Assembly (NCBI GenBank): GCA_030427725.1
Contig: JAUICV010000002.1
Location: forward strand, 386,436-450,435
Length of the DNA: 64,000 bases
Origin: Chlamydiia bacterium
Lineage (GTDB): Bacteria > Chlamydiota > Chlamydiia > Chlamydiales > GCA-2402025
Direction of reading: 5' to 3'
The number at the start of each line of letters is the position of its first letter. The stretch's first letter is position 1. The position numbers and the translations under genes were made by a program. The notes below the pieces were generated by a model. The model did no database searches and had not been told where the DNA came from. It saw nothing but the letters and a program-made list of their open reading frames with translations. Of the stretch, positions 52,099-61,624 are shown in pieces.

Positions 52099-53439
52099 TT
52101 GGGTCTTTTGGATTTTATAAAACCAGCTGAACATATCCAGCAAATTGCTGATCAGGAAAAAGTTAAGTCGACATACAAATATTGGCGATTTAGAATGTTC
52201 TATTCAATGTATGTAGGATATGCATTCTTTTATTTCACTAGAAAAAGTTTTACCTTTGCAATGCCAGCTATGATGACGGAGCTAGGTCTATCAAAGACTA
52301 GCTTAGGAATTTTAGGATCGGTTCTTTATTTTACTTACGGCATTAGTAAGTTTGTGAGTGGAGTTTTATCTGATAAATCGAATCCGCGCTTCATCATGGC
52401 TGTGGGACTTATTCTTACAGGAATTTTTAACATCTTTTTCGGGTTTTCTTCGTCTATTTTCTTTTTTGCCCTTTTTTGGGGATTGAATGGGTGGTTCCAG
52501 GGATGGGGCTGGCCTCCTTGTGCAAGACTTTTGACACATTGGTACTCTCAAAGAGAAAGGGGAACCTGGTGGGGATTTTGGAATACCTCACATAATATTG
52601 GTGGGGCATTAATCCCTGTGGTTGTTTCACTTTGCATTCTTCATTTTGGATCATGGCGCTATGCAGTTTGGATTCCGGGAGGGATGTGTATCTTAGTCGG
52701 TCTTTTCTTGTTGAATAGGCTTCGAGATACTCCGCAGTCATTAGGTCTTCCTTCTATTGAGAAATATAGCGGAGAGGTGTCAGATGAAAAAGAAGAGGGA
52801 GAGCAAGAAAAAGAGTTAAGTACCAAAGAAATTTTGTTCAAATATGTTTTAGGCAATAAATTTATTTGGATTCTGTCTATTGCTTACTTTTTTGTCTATA
52901 TTGTGAGAACAGCAGTAAATGACTGGGGTCTTATTTTCTTAAATGACGTTAAAAATATTTCACTTATAAAAGCTGGGATATGTATGGCGAGCTTTGAGAT
53001 CGGAGGATGTATCGGAAGTTTAACTGCTGGTTGGCTATCAGATAAAGGCTTTAAAGGGAAAAGAGGCCCTGTTAATGTCTTGTTTAGCCTCGGAGCTATC
53101 CTTGCAGTTGTTGGGATGTGGAAGGGGCCGTCGAATGTGTGGGGTTACCACCTATCTATGATTTTCATGACAGGATTTTTTATCTTTGGTCCTCAAATGC
53201 TAATCGGAATGGTTGCTGCAGAAATCTCTCATAAAAAAGCCGCGGGCACTGCAACAGGATTTGCAGGTTGGATGGCTTATTTCGGAGCTATGATTACGGG
53301 GCCAATTGTTGGGACTGTTTCTGAAACGCTTGGATGGAATGCCTTTTTTGTTTTCCTTGCGGCGTGTGGCGTCATCTCAGTTTTACTCTTGTTACCGCTT
53401 TGGTCAATTAGAAGATCTCAAGAAGTGATCAAAACTTAA
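52099..53439 (+). CDS. uhpC: hexose-phosphate antiporter UhpC
   Basis: This organophosphate:phosphate antiporter of the major facilitator superfamily has 446 residues and 12 membrane helices. Motifs: GYAFFYFTRKSF (helix 1, about 40-51), SDKSNPR in loop 2-3, GWPPCARLLTHWYSQRERGTWWG (in pieces, about 136-158), and GWLSDKGFKGKRGP in the second half. It imports glucose-6-phosphate for phosphate, as shown for Chlamydia UhpC. The start codon is TTG at 52099 with GATAGG upstream. The position between hisS and dnaE matches Chlamydia. Confidence 0.93.
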   Translation: MGLLDFIKPAEHIQQIADQEKVKSTYKYWRFRMFYSMYVGYAFFYFTRKSFTFAMPAMMTELGLSKTSLGILGSVLYFTYGISKFVSGVLSDKSNPRFIMAVGLILTGIFNIFFGFSSSIFFFALFWGLNGWFQGWGWPPCARLLTHWYSQRERGTWWGFWNTSHNIGGALIPVVVSLCILHFGSWRYAVWIPGGMCILVGLFLLNRLRDTPQSLGLPSIEKYSGEVSDEKEEGEQEKELSTKEILFKYVLGNKFIWILSIAYFFVYIVRTAVNDWGLIFLNDVKNISLIKAGICMASFEIGGCIGSLTAGWLSDKGFKGKRGPVNVLFSLGAILAVVGMWKGPSNVWGYHLSMIFMTGFFIFGPQMLIGMVAAEISHKKAAGTATGFAGWMAYFGAMITGPIVGTVSETLGWNAFFVFLAACGVISVLLLLPLWSIRRSQEVIKT

Positions 53440-53513
53440 GCTTTAATTCTTTGCGATATTTTTAGTTTGCGTGATAACCTTAGGTTCTTATAGGACTAAA
53501 GAAAGATATCACT

Positions 53514-56500
53514 ATGACCTTCGTACCTCTTCATGTTCATTCACAATTTTCAATTTTAGATTCAACAGCATCAGTTAAAGGACTTGCCAAACAAGCTAAA
53601 GACTTTGGTATTAATGCACTGGCTTTGACAGATTTTTGTAATATGTATGGAGCGGTTGATTTTTTCAAAGCCTGCAGTCAAGAAGGGATTAAACCTATTG
53701 TTGGGTGTGAAATCGTTGTGGCCCCCTCTTCAAGGCTCGAAAAACAGCGAATTGGAGGAAGATCTGGAGGACACCCTATTATCTTGCTCGCAAAAGATAA
53801 GGTTGGCTACAAAAACTTGTGCAAATTGAGTTCTATGGGGTTCACAGAGGGCTTCTATTATACTCCTCGTATTGATAAGGAGGTTTTAAAAGACCATGCA
53901 AGTGGTCTCATCTGTTTAGTTGGATCTCATTCTAGTTTGGCATTTAAATTTGCAGCTGAGGGCAATGATGAAAAACTAAGTGAAGAATTATCTTTTTACC
54001 AAGACCTATTTAAAGAAGATTTTTATATCGAACTTCAACGATTTGTTTCCTCTGAAGAAGATTTAACTTCCGATGGAGTTGTAAACGAGTCATGGTACTA
54101 CCAAATGTACCTGGATTTTGTTGAAAAACAAAAAAAAGTTGAGGAGAAATTTCTATCTTTTGCGGAAAAAAACAACATAAAATGCGTTGCTACAAATGAT
54201 GTTCACTATCTTCAAAGAGAAGACTGGAGCGCGCATGAAATTTTGATGAATGTCCAGTCAGGAGAGGCTACCGAAATTGTTGAAAAAGATGATTTCGGAA
54301 ATGTTAAAGGTAGAAGTTTAAATCCCAAAAGAAAAGTAAAAATAACTCATGAGCATTATTTTAAAAGCCCTGAGCAAATGGCAGAAATTTTTAAAGATAT
54401 ACCCGAATCTTTAAAAACCACTCAAGAAATTGCTGATAAGTGTCACTTTGAGTTTGATTTCAAAACAAAATACTATCCTGTTTTTGTCCCTCCAAGCCTA
54501 GAGAATCAAGAATATTCTGAGGAACAAAGAGAAGAGGAAGCTTCGCAATACCTAAGGCTTCTTTGCGAAGAGGGTATTCCTAAAAGATACACAGAAGACC
54601 GTCTAGCTAAGATTAAGGAGAAATTTCCTGAAGATGATCCAAATACAATTGTTAGGGATCGATTAGAGCTAGAGCTTGAAATTATAATATCTAAAGGATT
54701 GTGTGATTATCTTTTGATAGTACATGACTTTATTGCTTGGTCTAAAAATAACAATATTCCAGTTGGGCCAGGTAGGGGGTCTGGTGCAGGGTCGATTATT
54801 TTATATCTGATTGGCATAACAGATATTGAGCCACTCAGGTTTGGGCTTTTTTTTGAAAGATTTATTAATCCTGAAAGAATTTCTTATCCTGATATCGATG
54901 TCGATATTTGCATGTCAAGACGATCAGAGGTCATCGACTATACAATCAATAAGTATGGTAGAGAAAAAGTTGCGCAAATTATTACTTTTGGAACGATGAA
55001 AGCTAAGATGGCCATCAAAGATGTTGGAAGGGTCTTAAGTGTCCCTCTAGCGAAAGTTAATGCGATTGCAAAACTTATTCCAGATGATTTGAGTATCACA
55101 TTAGAAAAAGCTCTTGAGGTCGATAAAGACTTTTTGGAGATGTACAACTCAGACGAAGAGGCGAAAAGGGTTATTGATTTAGGTAAAAAAGTTGAAGGAT
55201 CAATTAGAAATACGGGGATTCATGCAGCAGGCATTATTGTCTGCGGAGTTCCTTTAACTGAGCACATACCTGTGTGTACAGCGAAAGATTCTGAAATGCT
55301 TGCCACACAATACTCTATGAAACCGGTTGAATCGGTAGGAATGCTTAAAATGGATTTCCTTGGGTTAAAAACGTTAACTTCGATCCAAAAAACTGTTGAT
55401 GCAATTAAATATTCAAAAAATACAGAGATAGATTGGGTTAACCTTCCCTTAGAAGACGAAAAAACGTTTGAACTCTTAAATCACGGAAATACACAAGGAG
55501 TGTTTCAGTTAGAATCTTCTGGAATGCAAGATCTCGCTAAAAATTTGCATATAGATAAGTTTGAAGAAATTTTGGCTGTAGGAGCCTTGTATAGACCAGG
55601 TCCTATGGAGATGATTCCATCGTTTATCAATAGGAAGCATGGCAGAGAAAAAATTGAATATGATCATCCATTTTTGAAAGAGATCCTTTCAGAAACCTAT
55701 GGAATCATGGTTTACCAAGAGCAGGTGATGCAAATAGCCTCCAAACTAGCAAAATACTCACTCGGTGAAGGTGACCTTTTGCGTAAAGCTATGGGGAAAA
55801 AAGATAGAGAAGAGATGGCCCGTCAGAAAGTTAAATTTCTGAAAGGAGCTGCAGAAAATAATATCAATGAAAAAGTTGCTGCTACAATTTTTGACAAAAT
55901 TGAAAAATTTGCCTCGTATGGATTTAACAAATCACATGCAACGGCCTATGGCTTTTTAAGTTATGTAACAGCCTTTTTAAAAGCTAATTATACTGGCGAG
56001 TGGCTTGCAGCTTTGATGAGCTGTGATATTGATGATATTTCTAAGGTCTCTAAGCACATTCGAGAATGCCAAGCTATGAATATTGAGATTTTAGCCCCAG
56101 ATGTGAATGAGTCTGGCATAGAATTTGTAGCTATCGGAAATGGCATTCGCTTTGCTTTATCTGCCATCAAGGGAGTTGGAAGAGGTGTTGTAGAAGAGAT
56201 TCTTTTAGAAAGAGCAAAAAATGGATTATTCAAGTCAATTTACGATTTCATCAAAAGAATTGACCATAAAAAAGTTGGTAAGAAAGTTATTGAAACCCTT
56301 ATCCGGGCTGGCTGCTTTGATTTTACAAAGTGGACAAGGTCTCAATTGCTGGCAAGTTTTGAAGCAATGTTTGAAGTAACACAAAGATTGCAAAAAGAAA
56401 AAAAACAAGGAGTAATGGATCTTTTTTCTTCCGATGAAAAATCCTTTGACGATCAAAAATTTAATACCCCCCCAGATGTGGGCGAAACACGTTCAATGTT

Positions 56501-57263
56501 AGAAACTCTTAGGGAAGAGAAAGAGTTGTTGGGCTTTTTTCTTACAGCCCATCCAATGGATCTATATAAAGATAATATAGAGAAAGTTGAGTCTATGACT
56601 TTTGAAGAGGTCAAAGATTTAAATGATAAAGATGTTTGTATTTTGTCATTTGTGATTGATACGGTACAAGTGAGAATTTCAAAAACCCAAAGAAAGTTTG
56701 CAATATTAACTATAAGTGATGGGCAAGATCGATTTGAAGTGCCAATCTGGCCGGATCTTTTCGAAAAGTATGGATATCTTCTTGAAGAGAATCATGCGCT
56801 GTATGGCGTTTTTCAAATAGATAAAGAAAATGATGAAGTGGCTCTTCGCGCTAGATCTCTTTCTGACTTGACAGAAGTTGGAGATGAAGATCTTATCGAG
56901 TTAAAAAAAGAATTCGATAGTGCAGTGCAATTTATGAAGTCATTACAAAAGAAAAAAAACAACAAAGCAAAGTCTATGGATGATCCAGCAACTAAAAAGA
57001 TTGAAGCAGAAAAAAAATTACGACTTAAAGTGAAGCTAAATGCAGATCAAATTACTTTGGCTAAACTACTTGAGATAAAAAAAGTATTCCTATCCAATCC
57101 AGGGCATATTTCTGTTGATCTGCAATTTCTAACAGAAGACGAGGCCTTTATTGGCCAGGTGATTGTCCAGCCTGAATGGGGAGTTAGACTAGAAAATTCC
57201 TTTGAAAATCAGCTTCGTTCTATTGCTGCTGTCAGAGGGGTTCATCTAATACATCTTGAGTAA
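53514..57263 (+). CDS. dnaE: DNA polymerase III alpha subunit
   Basis: This replicative polymerase has 1249 residues. A PHP domain opens it (PLHVHSQFSILD, about 5-16; ALTDFCNMYG). The C-family catalytic core has GPGRGSGAGSII (about 421-432), SYPDIDVDICMSRR (about 460-473) with the catalytic Asp residues, then NTGIHAAGII. The finger domain, HhH motif and an OB-fold (ILTISDGQDRFEV) follow. Proofreading is supplied separately, perhaps by the dnaQ-like gene here. Normal length. Confidence 0.97.
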   Translation: MTFVPLHVHSQFSILDSTASVKGLAKQAKDFGINALALTDFCNMYGAVDFFKACSQEGIKPIVGCEIVVAPSSRLEKQRIGGRSGGHPIILLAKDKVGYKNLCKLSSMGFTEGFYYTPRIDKEVLKDHASGLICLVGSHSSLAFKFAAEGNDEKLSEELSFYQDLFKEDFYIELQRFVSSEEDLTSDGVVNESWYYQMYLDFVEKQKKVEEKFLSFAEKNNIKCVATNDVHYLQREDWSAHEILMNVQSGEATEIVEKDDFGNVKGRSLNPKRKVKITHEHYFKSPEQMAEIFKDIPESLKTTQEIADKCHFEFDFKTKYYPVFVPPSLENQEYSEEQREEEASQYLRLLCEEGIPKRYTEDRLAKIKEKFPEDDPNTIVRDRLELELEIIISKGLCDYLLIVHDFIAWSKNNNIPVGPGRGSGAGSIILYLIGITDIEPLRFGLFFERFINPERISYPDIDVDICMSRRSEVIDYTINKYGREKVAQIITFGTMKAKMAIKDVGRVLSVPLAKVNAIAKLIPDDLSITLEKALEVDKDFLEMYNSDEEAKRVIDLGKKVEGSIRNTGIHAAGIIVCGVPLTEHIPVCTAKDSEMLATQYSMKPVESVGMLKMDFLGLKTLTSIQKTVDAIKYSKNTEIDWVNLPLEDEKTFELLNHGNTQGVFQLESSGMQDLAKNLHIDKFEEILAVGALYRPGPMEMIPSFINRKHGREKIEYDHPFLKEILSETYGIMVYQEQVMQIASKLAKYSLGEGDLLRKAMGKKDREEMARQKVKFLKGAAENNINEKVAATIFDKIEKFASYGFNKSHATAYGFLSYVTAFLKANYTGEWLAALMSCDIDDISKVSKHIRECQAMNIEILAPDVNESGIEFVAIGNGIRFALSAIKGVGRGVVEEILLERAKNGLFKSIYDFIKRIDHKKVGKKVIETLIRAGCFDFTKWTRSQLLASFEAMFEVTQRLQKEKKQGVMDLFSSDEKSFDDQKFNTPPDVGETRSMLETLREEKELLGFFLTAHPMDLYKDNIEKVESMTFEEVKDLNDKDVCILSFVIDTVQVRISKTQRKFAILTISDGQDRFEVPIWPDLFEKYGYLLEENHALYGVFQIDKENDEVALRARSLSDLTEVGDEDLIELKKEFDSAVQFMKSLQKKKNNKAKSMDDPATKKIEAEKKLRLKVKLNADQITLAKLLEIKKVFLSNPGHISVDLQFLTEDEAFIGQVIVQPEWGVRLENSFENQLRSIAAVRGVHLIHLE

Positions 57264-57309
57264 TTTCTCTCAATTTTAGATAATCTGTTAAAAATCAATT
57301 TCGAGGACT

Positions 57310-58260
57310 GTGATGAAGCGTTTTGTGTCTATAATTTTATTTTTAGCAACTATTTTTAGTTCTCAGCTAGCGCATGTTAAGCAAGTTCCACCTCCTCTTT
57401 TCACCAATAATGCACAAAATTTTTACAGCAATATTTTAAAGGCATATAAAAAGGAAAATTGGAGAGAAGTTCTATTCAATGCTAAACATCTTTTTGAAAA
57501 ATTTCCAGACTCTCCGTTTGCTGCTGAAGCTTCGTATTATCAGGGAGTAGCGTTTTATGCTGTCCATGATTACGACTTCGCAAACAAAGCCTTTTCTCTT
57601 TATCTAAAGAACGAAACAACGCCGAAGTTTTTTGATGAAGCGATTCAATTTAAATATCAAATTGCTGTTAAGTTTCAAAATGGTCATAAAAGACATCTTA
57701 TGGGCACGGTTAAATTGCCTAAATGGCTTCCAGCAAAAGAGGAAGCCTTAGATATTTATAATGAAATAATAGCGACTCTTCCTAGGCATGATCTTACTGC
57801 AAGATCTCTCTACCAGAAGGGAGAGTTATTAACGATGCTTCAAGACTATAAAGCAAGTATTGACTGCTTTAATACGTTGATAAGAAGATTTCCTAAGCAT
57901 GAGAAAACCCCAGAAGCATATCTAGGAATTGCTGATGTTTATTTCAAGCAGTGTCAAACGGAATTTCCAGATCCAGATATTTTGGAACTTGTCAAAGTAA
58001 ACTTAGAAAAGTTTAAACAAAATTTTCCTTCGGAACCAAGAATTCAATTAGCAGAAAAAAATCTTCTAAAGATGCAAGAATATTTTGCTAAAGATGTATA
58101 CAAGATGGGAAATTTTTACGAGAGAACAAAAAAATTTGGGGCTGCTGAAATTTATTTTTCTGCAGTTATCGACAAGTATCCAGAAACAAAGTACGCTGAA
58201 AAAGCAGGGAAGCATCTTATTAGCGTAAGGAAAAAAATTGAAAAAACTAAAAAGAAGTAA
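57310..58260 (+). CDS. BamD-like TPR protein of outer-membrane assembly (CT547-like)
   Basis: This 316-residue protein has a signal peptide (about 1-20, no lipobox Cys) and several TPR-like helical pairs: ENWREVLFNAKHLFEKFPDSPFAAEASYYQGV (in pieces, about 48-80), YKASIDCFNTLIRRFPKHEKTPEAYLGIA and GAAEIYFSAVIDKYPETKYAEKA. The spacing, with a Pro ending each pair, matches BamD/YfiO, which helps fold outer-membrane beta barrels. A protein of this type lies after dnaE in Chlamydia (CT547). Lack of a lipobox is a difference from BamD. It overlaps the next gene by 23 bases. Confidence 0.75.
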   Translation: MMKRFVSIILFLATIFSSQLAHVKQVPPPLFTNNAQNFYSNILKAYKKENWREVLFNAKHLFEKFPDSPFAAEASYYQGVAFYAVHDYDFANKAFSLYLKNETTPKFFDEAIQFKYQIAVKFQNGHKRHLMGTVKLPKWLPAKEEALDIYNEIIATLPRHDLTARSLYQKGELLTMLQDYKASIDCFNTLIRRFPKHEKTPEAYLGIADVYFKQCQTEFPDPDILELVKVNLEKFKQNFPSEPRIQLAEKNLLKMQEYFAKDVYKMGNFYERTKKFGAAEIYFSAVIDKYPETKYAEKAGKHLISVRKKIEKTKKK

Positions 58261-58855
58261 AATTTATCTATCTTATTTAGCTTTGGCATATTTATTGGTC
58301 TCTTGTGGTTACAAGGCAGCATCCAGTAAAGATGAAAACACAAATTTTTCAATTCAAGTTCCAAAGATTAAAGGTGACAACGATGGAACAATGGTTTCTA
58401 TGCTCATTAAATCGTTAAGCCAGTCACCTCACTTCACTTATGTTGCTAATCAGGGTAGATATATCTTAGATGTTGAGGTCACATCAGAAAGGGATGATAC
58501 CATTGGGTTTCAATATGATCATACGAGAGATGGTAAGTTGATTGACCGTTTAGTCCCAAGTGAAGCTAGGCGCGAAGTTGTAGCCAAAGTGACTGTGTTT
58601 GACACAACAACGCATGAAAATATCGGGACACCTTTTGAAGTTTCAGTAGAAGTTGATTATGATTTTTCAAATTTTGACACTTACAGAGATCTATCTTTCT
58701 CAAAGCAAGATGGTTCGGTGGATTCTTCGTTATCGTTTTCTTTAGGTCAACTTAACACAAAGACCGATGCAAAATTAGATGCTACGGAAACTTTGTACCA
58801 AAAGTTAGCCGGTAAAATCATCCTAGGTCTTAGTGCTTTAATTGCTGAGCATTAA
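58238..58855 (+). CDS. LptE-like outer-membrane lipoprotein (CT548-like)
   Basis: This 205-residue lipoprotein starts at TTG 58238 with AAGG seven bases upstream. It has a basic N-terminus, a hydrophobic core and a lipobox LLVSC (Cys23). The mature part starts GYKAAS and has the ISVPxI-like IQVPKIKGDNDGT strand and REVVAKVTVFDTTT, the layout of LptE, which plugs LptD during LPS export. This assignment rests on motif style and position (CT548). It overlaps the preceding TPR gene, so the two are coupled and probably both serve the outer membrane. Confidence 0.7.
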   Translation: MKKLKRSKIYLSYLALAYLLVSCGYKAASSKDENTNFSIQVPKIKGDNDGTMVSMLIKSLSQSPHFTYVANQGRYILDVEVTSERDDTIGFQYDHTRDGKLIDRLVPSEARREVVAKVTVFDTTTHENIGTPFEVSVEVDYDFSNFDTYRDLSFSKQDGSVDSSLSFSLGQLNTKTDAKLDATETLYQKLAGKIILGLSALIAEH

Positions 58856-59295
58856 GGTTTCAAATTGTCAATCGATGAAATTACAGACTCAGTGTCAATA
58901 ACTTCAGCTAGAAAATGTCTTAAAATTTTAAGCACAAATTTTGGTGTATTGTAAACACCCGATGTAGAAAAAACTAGTTCTAAGTTAGGCGTTTCATCTT
59001 CAAATAAAGCAATAAGAGTTAGAGTGCAGGGTTCTTCGTCAATAACTTGAGGTGCAATCCACACAGCAAATTGATGATTAAATAAAGTGACTTTATCTGA
59101 GGTCTCAATGACATGAAAATAATGGGGAAACTGCTCATCATCTTCTTGGGACTCCATTTGATCCTGACTCAACAATCCCATCTCATCTAGAAGTTTCAAA
59201 TCAACGTGGATGATTCCATCTGGTGTATAATCTGAAAGATTGTTGATAAATTGTGTATAAGCTTCTTCAAGCTGAACCGGGTTGACCATAGCCAT
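58852..59295 (-). CDS. conserved chlamydial protein (CT550-like)
   Basis: This 147-residue acidic cytoplasmic protein has no known function. A mixed alpha/beta pattern is seen (HYFHVIETSDKVTLFNHQFAVWIAPQ, LTLIALFEDE, LELVFSTSGVYNTPKFVLKILRHFL, read in pieces), suggesting a compact chaperone-like fold. A similar small gene lies between CT548 and dacF in Chlamydia as I recall (CT550). It converges on the LptE-like gene with a four-base overlap of stops, and diverges from dacF. GGAGG lies before its start. Confidence 0.7.
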   Translation of the reverse strand: MAMVNPVQLEEAYTQFINNLSDYTPDGIIHVDLKLLDEMGLLSQDQMESQEDDEQFPHYFHVIETSDKVTLFNHQFAVWIAPQVIDEEPCTLTLIALFEDETPNLELVFSTSGVYNTPKFVLKILRHFLAEVIDTESVISSIDNLKP

Positions 59296-59397
59296 CCTCC
59301 TTACCCTCCATCATAGGGATCACTTTCAATTCTAGTAGTCCCTAACTTTGTAATAGGATGACCGGCATTTTTTGAAAAGCTACTTTTGAAAAAAACT

Positions 59398-59403
59398 TAT
59401 AAT
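59398..59403 (+). promoter_or_regulatory. possible -10 element upstream of dacF
   Basis: A consensus TATAAT lies in the 220-base gap between the CT550-like gene and dacF. TTGAAA about 20 bases upstream is too far for an ideal -35, so the call is weak. Confidence 0.3.
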
Positions 59404-59530
59404 ATTAAAGGTAATCTACTGATTTTAAAAGTGTTGATTGTTAACCTTTAAGAAAGTAGGCGATTCAATCGATAAAATTGATAGACCACGCTGTGTACTT
59501 TATTAAACAAAATGAGTGGAGTTGAGCTCT

Positions 59531-60796
59531 TTGAAAGATAAGATTTTTATTTTTCTAATCATATTTTTATCCGTTCCAGGATTTTCAAAGATAAACATGC
59601 GTGTTTCTGCTAAATCCGCTATTTTGATCAACTCTAAAACCGGTCAGGTTCTTTTTGAAAAAAACAAAGATGTTAAAAGGCCTTGTGCTAGCCTAACAAA
59701 AATAGCCTCAGCGCTTGTGATTTTAGATAAAGTTCAAAGTTTAGAAGGTGAGGTTGTTTGTAATCCGGTTTGTCTTAAAAAAATGCCTAAAAAGCAAAAA
59801 ATGGAAAAAAAATATGATGTGGATCCTTATCTTCTAGAGCCTGATGGGATGTCTTACGGCATATACAATGGAGAGATTTTAAGCGTTAAAGATCTTTTTT
59901 ATGGGATGTTTTTACGTTCTGCAAATGATGCAGCAAATGTGTTAGCTTATCATTTCTCGAATGGCCATATTGATAAATTTGTTTTTGAGATGAATAAATT
60001 TGTAAGCAATTTAGGATGTCAAAATACTACCTTTTATAATCCTCACGGCCTTCACTTTCCTGGGCATGGGACAACTGCCAGTGATCTAGCTCTAATGGCT
60101 AGGGAGGCCGTAAAAGATCCGAGGTTAATGGAAGTTGCTTCAGCAGAGTTTTACCATAGACCAAAGACAAATAAACAACCTGCCATGACACTATGGGCTA
60201 CGAATAAACTCCTCAGAAGGGGAGAGTTGCATTATCATAAAGCTAAGGGATTAAAAACAGGTTATGTAGAAAATGCAGGCTTTTGTTTTGTAGGGTTTGC
60301 TGAAGATGATTCAAGGTCACTTATTTCAGTACTACTTGGTTGTAAAAATTCAGCGACAGCTTTTAAAGAAACCAAAAGGCTTTTTGAAGCTGCCTTTAAT
60401 GAGTCTAAGACAGCCCAAAAACTCTACAATGCACAGGAATCTGTTTTTTCGAAACACATTAAGGGAGCAAAATCTGAATTAAAAGCATGTTTAAAAAAGG
60501 ATGTTTTTATTTCCTTCTATCCTTCTGAAAAAGACTCGATCAAACCTGAAATAGTGTGGTATGAAAAATCGCTTCCTATTAATAAGGGTGATAAAGTTGG
60601 GCATATTTTGATTCTTTCGGAAGATGAGAAACACTATTATTTAGCAGCTCCACTATATTCAGTCACAGCTGTTGAAATGAAGAAGCCCGTTTATCTGAAA
60701 CTACTCACTTTTTTGGCGATTGTTTTAGTTATTCTGGCAGGATTAAGGTATGGGGCTAAGATTCTTAAAAAAATGCTTCAGCTGAAATTTTCATAG
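59531..60796 (+). CDS. dacF: D-alanyl-D-alanine carboxypeptidase
   Basis: This low-mass penicillin-binding protein trims the terminal D-Ala of peptidoglycan stem peptides. I prefer the TTG at 59531 because GGAG lies nine bases upstream and the product then starts MKDKIFIFLI with a clean signal peptide; the frame also opens at a GTG at 59516. The S11 motifs are SLTK (about 51-54), SAN (about 135-137) and KTG (about 243-245, LKTGYVENAG). A C-terminal hydrophobic anchor (about 397-413) keeps it in the membrane. Its tail overlaps the ksgA end by 19 bases. Confidence 0.93.
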   Translation: MKDKIFIFLIIFLSVPGFSKINMRVSAKSAILINSKTGQVLFEKNKDVKRPCASLTKIASALVILDKVQSLEGEVVCNPVCLKKMPKKQKMEKKYDVDPYLLEPDGMSYGIYNGEILSVKDLFYGMFLRSANDAANVLAYHFSNGHIDKFVFEMNKFVSNLGCQNTTFYNPHGLHFPGHGTTASDLALMAREAVKDPRLMEVASAEFYHRPKTNKQPAMTLWATNKLLRRGELHYHKAKGLKTGYVENAGFCFVGFAEDDSRSLISVLLGCKNSATAFKETKRLFEAAFNESKTAQKLYNAQESVFSKHIKGAKSELKACLKKDVFISFYPSEKDSIKPEIVWYEKSLPINKGDKVGHILILSEDEKHYYLAAPLYSVTAVEMKKPVYLKLLTFLAIVLVILAGLRYGAKILKKMLQLKFS

Positions 60797-61623
60797 AGGG
60801 CTCTATACAGAGTTAGATATTCTGAAGATGATAAATCAGAAGGCCTTGTGGTTGCTTTTAAATTTGATGTCTTATAAGCGCTTGTAATTGCCTCATCAGA
60901 AAACTCTAATTTTAGCGAGTTGAGCAGTAGCTTCCGTTTATGTCTAAAACAAATTTTTATGAAGTTGCAAAAGGTATCTATGTCAAGCGTTGGATCAATA
61001 TTTTTTAGATTGCACTCCAAAATTGCTGAGTGGATTTTAGGTTTTGGGTAAAAGGAAGCTGGGGATATTATGTGCGCCACTTTACAGTGACTGAAAAAAT
61101 TTGTTAGGACGCTTAAATATCCATATAACTTCGAGCTTGGTTTTGAAGTAAATCTTTGTGCAGCTTCTTTTTGGACAATAAGTGTAAATGAGTCAAAGTA
61201 AGAACAAGCCCTAAATAGTTTTTCTAAGATAGGGGATGTTATTTGAAATGGTATATTAGCAACTACTTTTATTTTTCTATTGGCGCTCAAGTAGGGATGA
61301 AGGATTTTTCCTAAGTCTAGGTCTAAAAAATCATCAATAACTAAGTTAAGTTTTGGGGATTCAAATCGTAGTAAGGCTTCAGCAAATTTCTGATCAGTCT
61401 CTACAGCTATTACTTCAGCGCCAGTTTTTAATAGGGACTCAGTGATAACACCAGGACCTGGACCTATTTCCAGCACGATGTCGTCTTCTTTGATTTTGGC
61501 TGTTTGCAGAAGCTTATTAACAATATTGAGGTCTATGAGAAAATTTTGGGAAAGCCCTTTTTTTGGATGTAGTCCAAAAGAATCTAAAAAACTTTTAAGT
61601 TCAGAAAACTTGTGCAAAGACAT
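60778..61623 (-). CDS. ksgA: 16S rRNA (A1518/A1519-N6) dimethyltransferase
   Basis: KsgA (RsmA) dimethylates two adenines in 16S helix 45. The 281 residues begin PKKGLSQNFLID (about 17-28), with motif I VLEIGPGPGVIT (about 50-61), motif IV NIPFQITSPI (about 125-134) replacing NLPYNIS-type, and the C-terminal helical domain. It follows the SurA-like gene closely on the same strand, the arrangement of CT354/CT355 in Chlamydia. Confidence 0.95.
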   Translation of the reverse strand: MSLHKFSELKSFLDSFGLHPKKGLSQNFLIDLNIVNKLLQTAKIKEDDIVLEIGPGPGVITESLLKTGAEVIAVETDQKFAEALLRFESPKLNLVIDDFLDLDLGKILHPYLSANRKIKVVANIPFQITSPILEKLFRACSYFDSFTLIVQKEAAQRFTSKPSSKLYGYLSVLTNFFSHCKVAHIISPASFYPKPKIHSAILECNLKNIDPTLDIDTFCNFIKICFRHKRKLLLNSLKLEFSDEAITSAYKTSNLKATTRPSDLSSSEYLTLYRALYENFS

Positions 61624-61624
61624 G

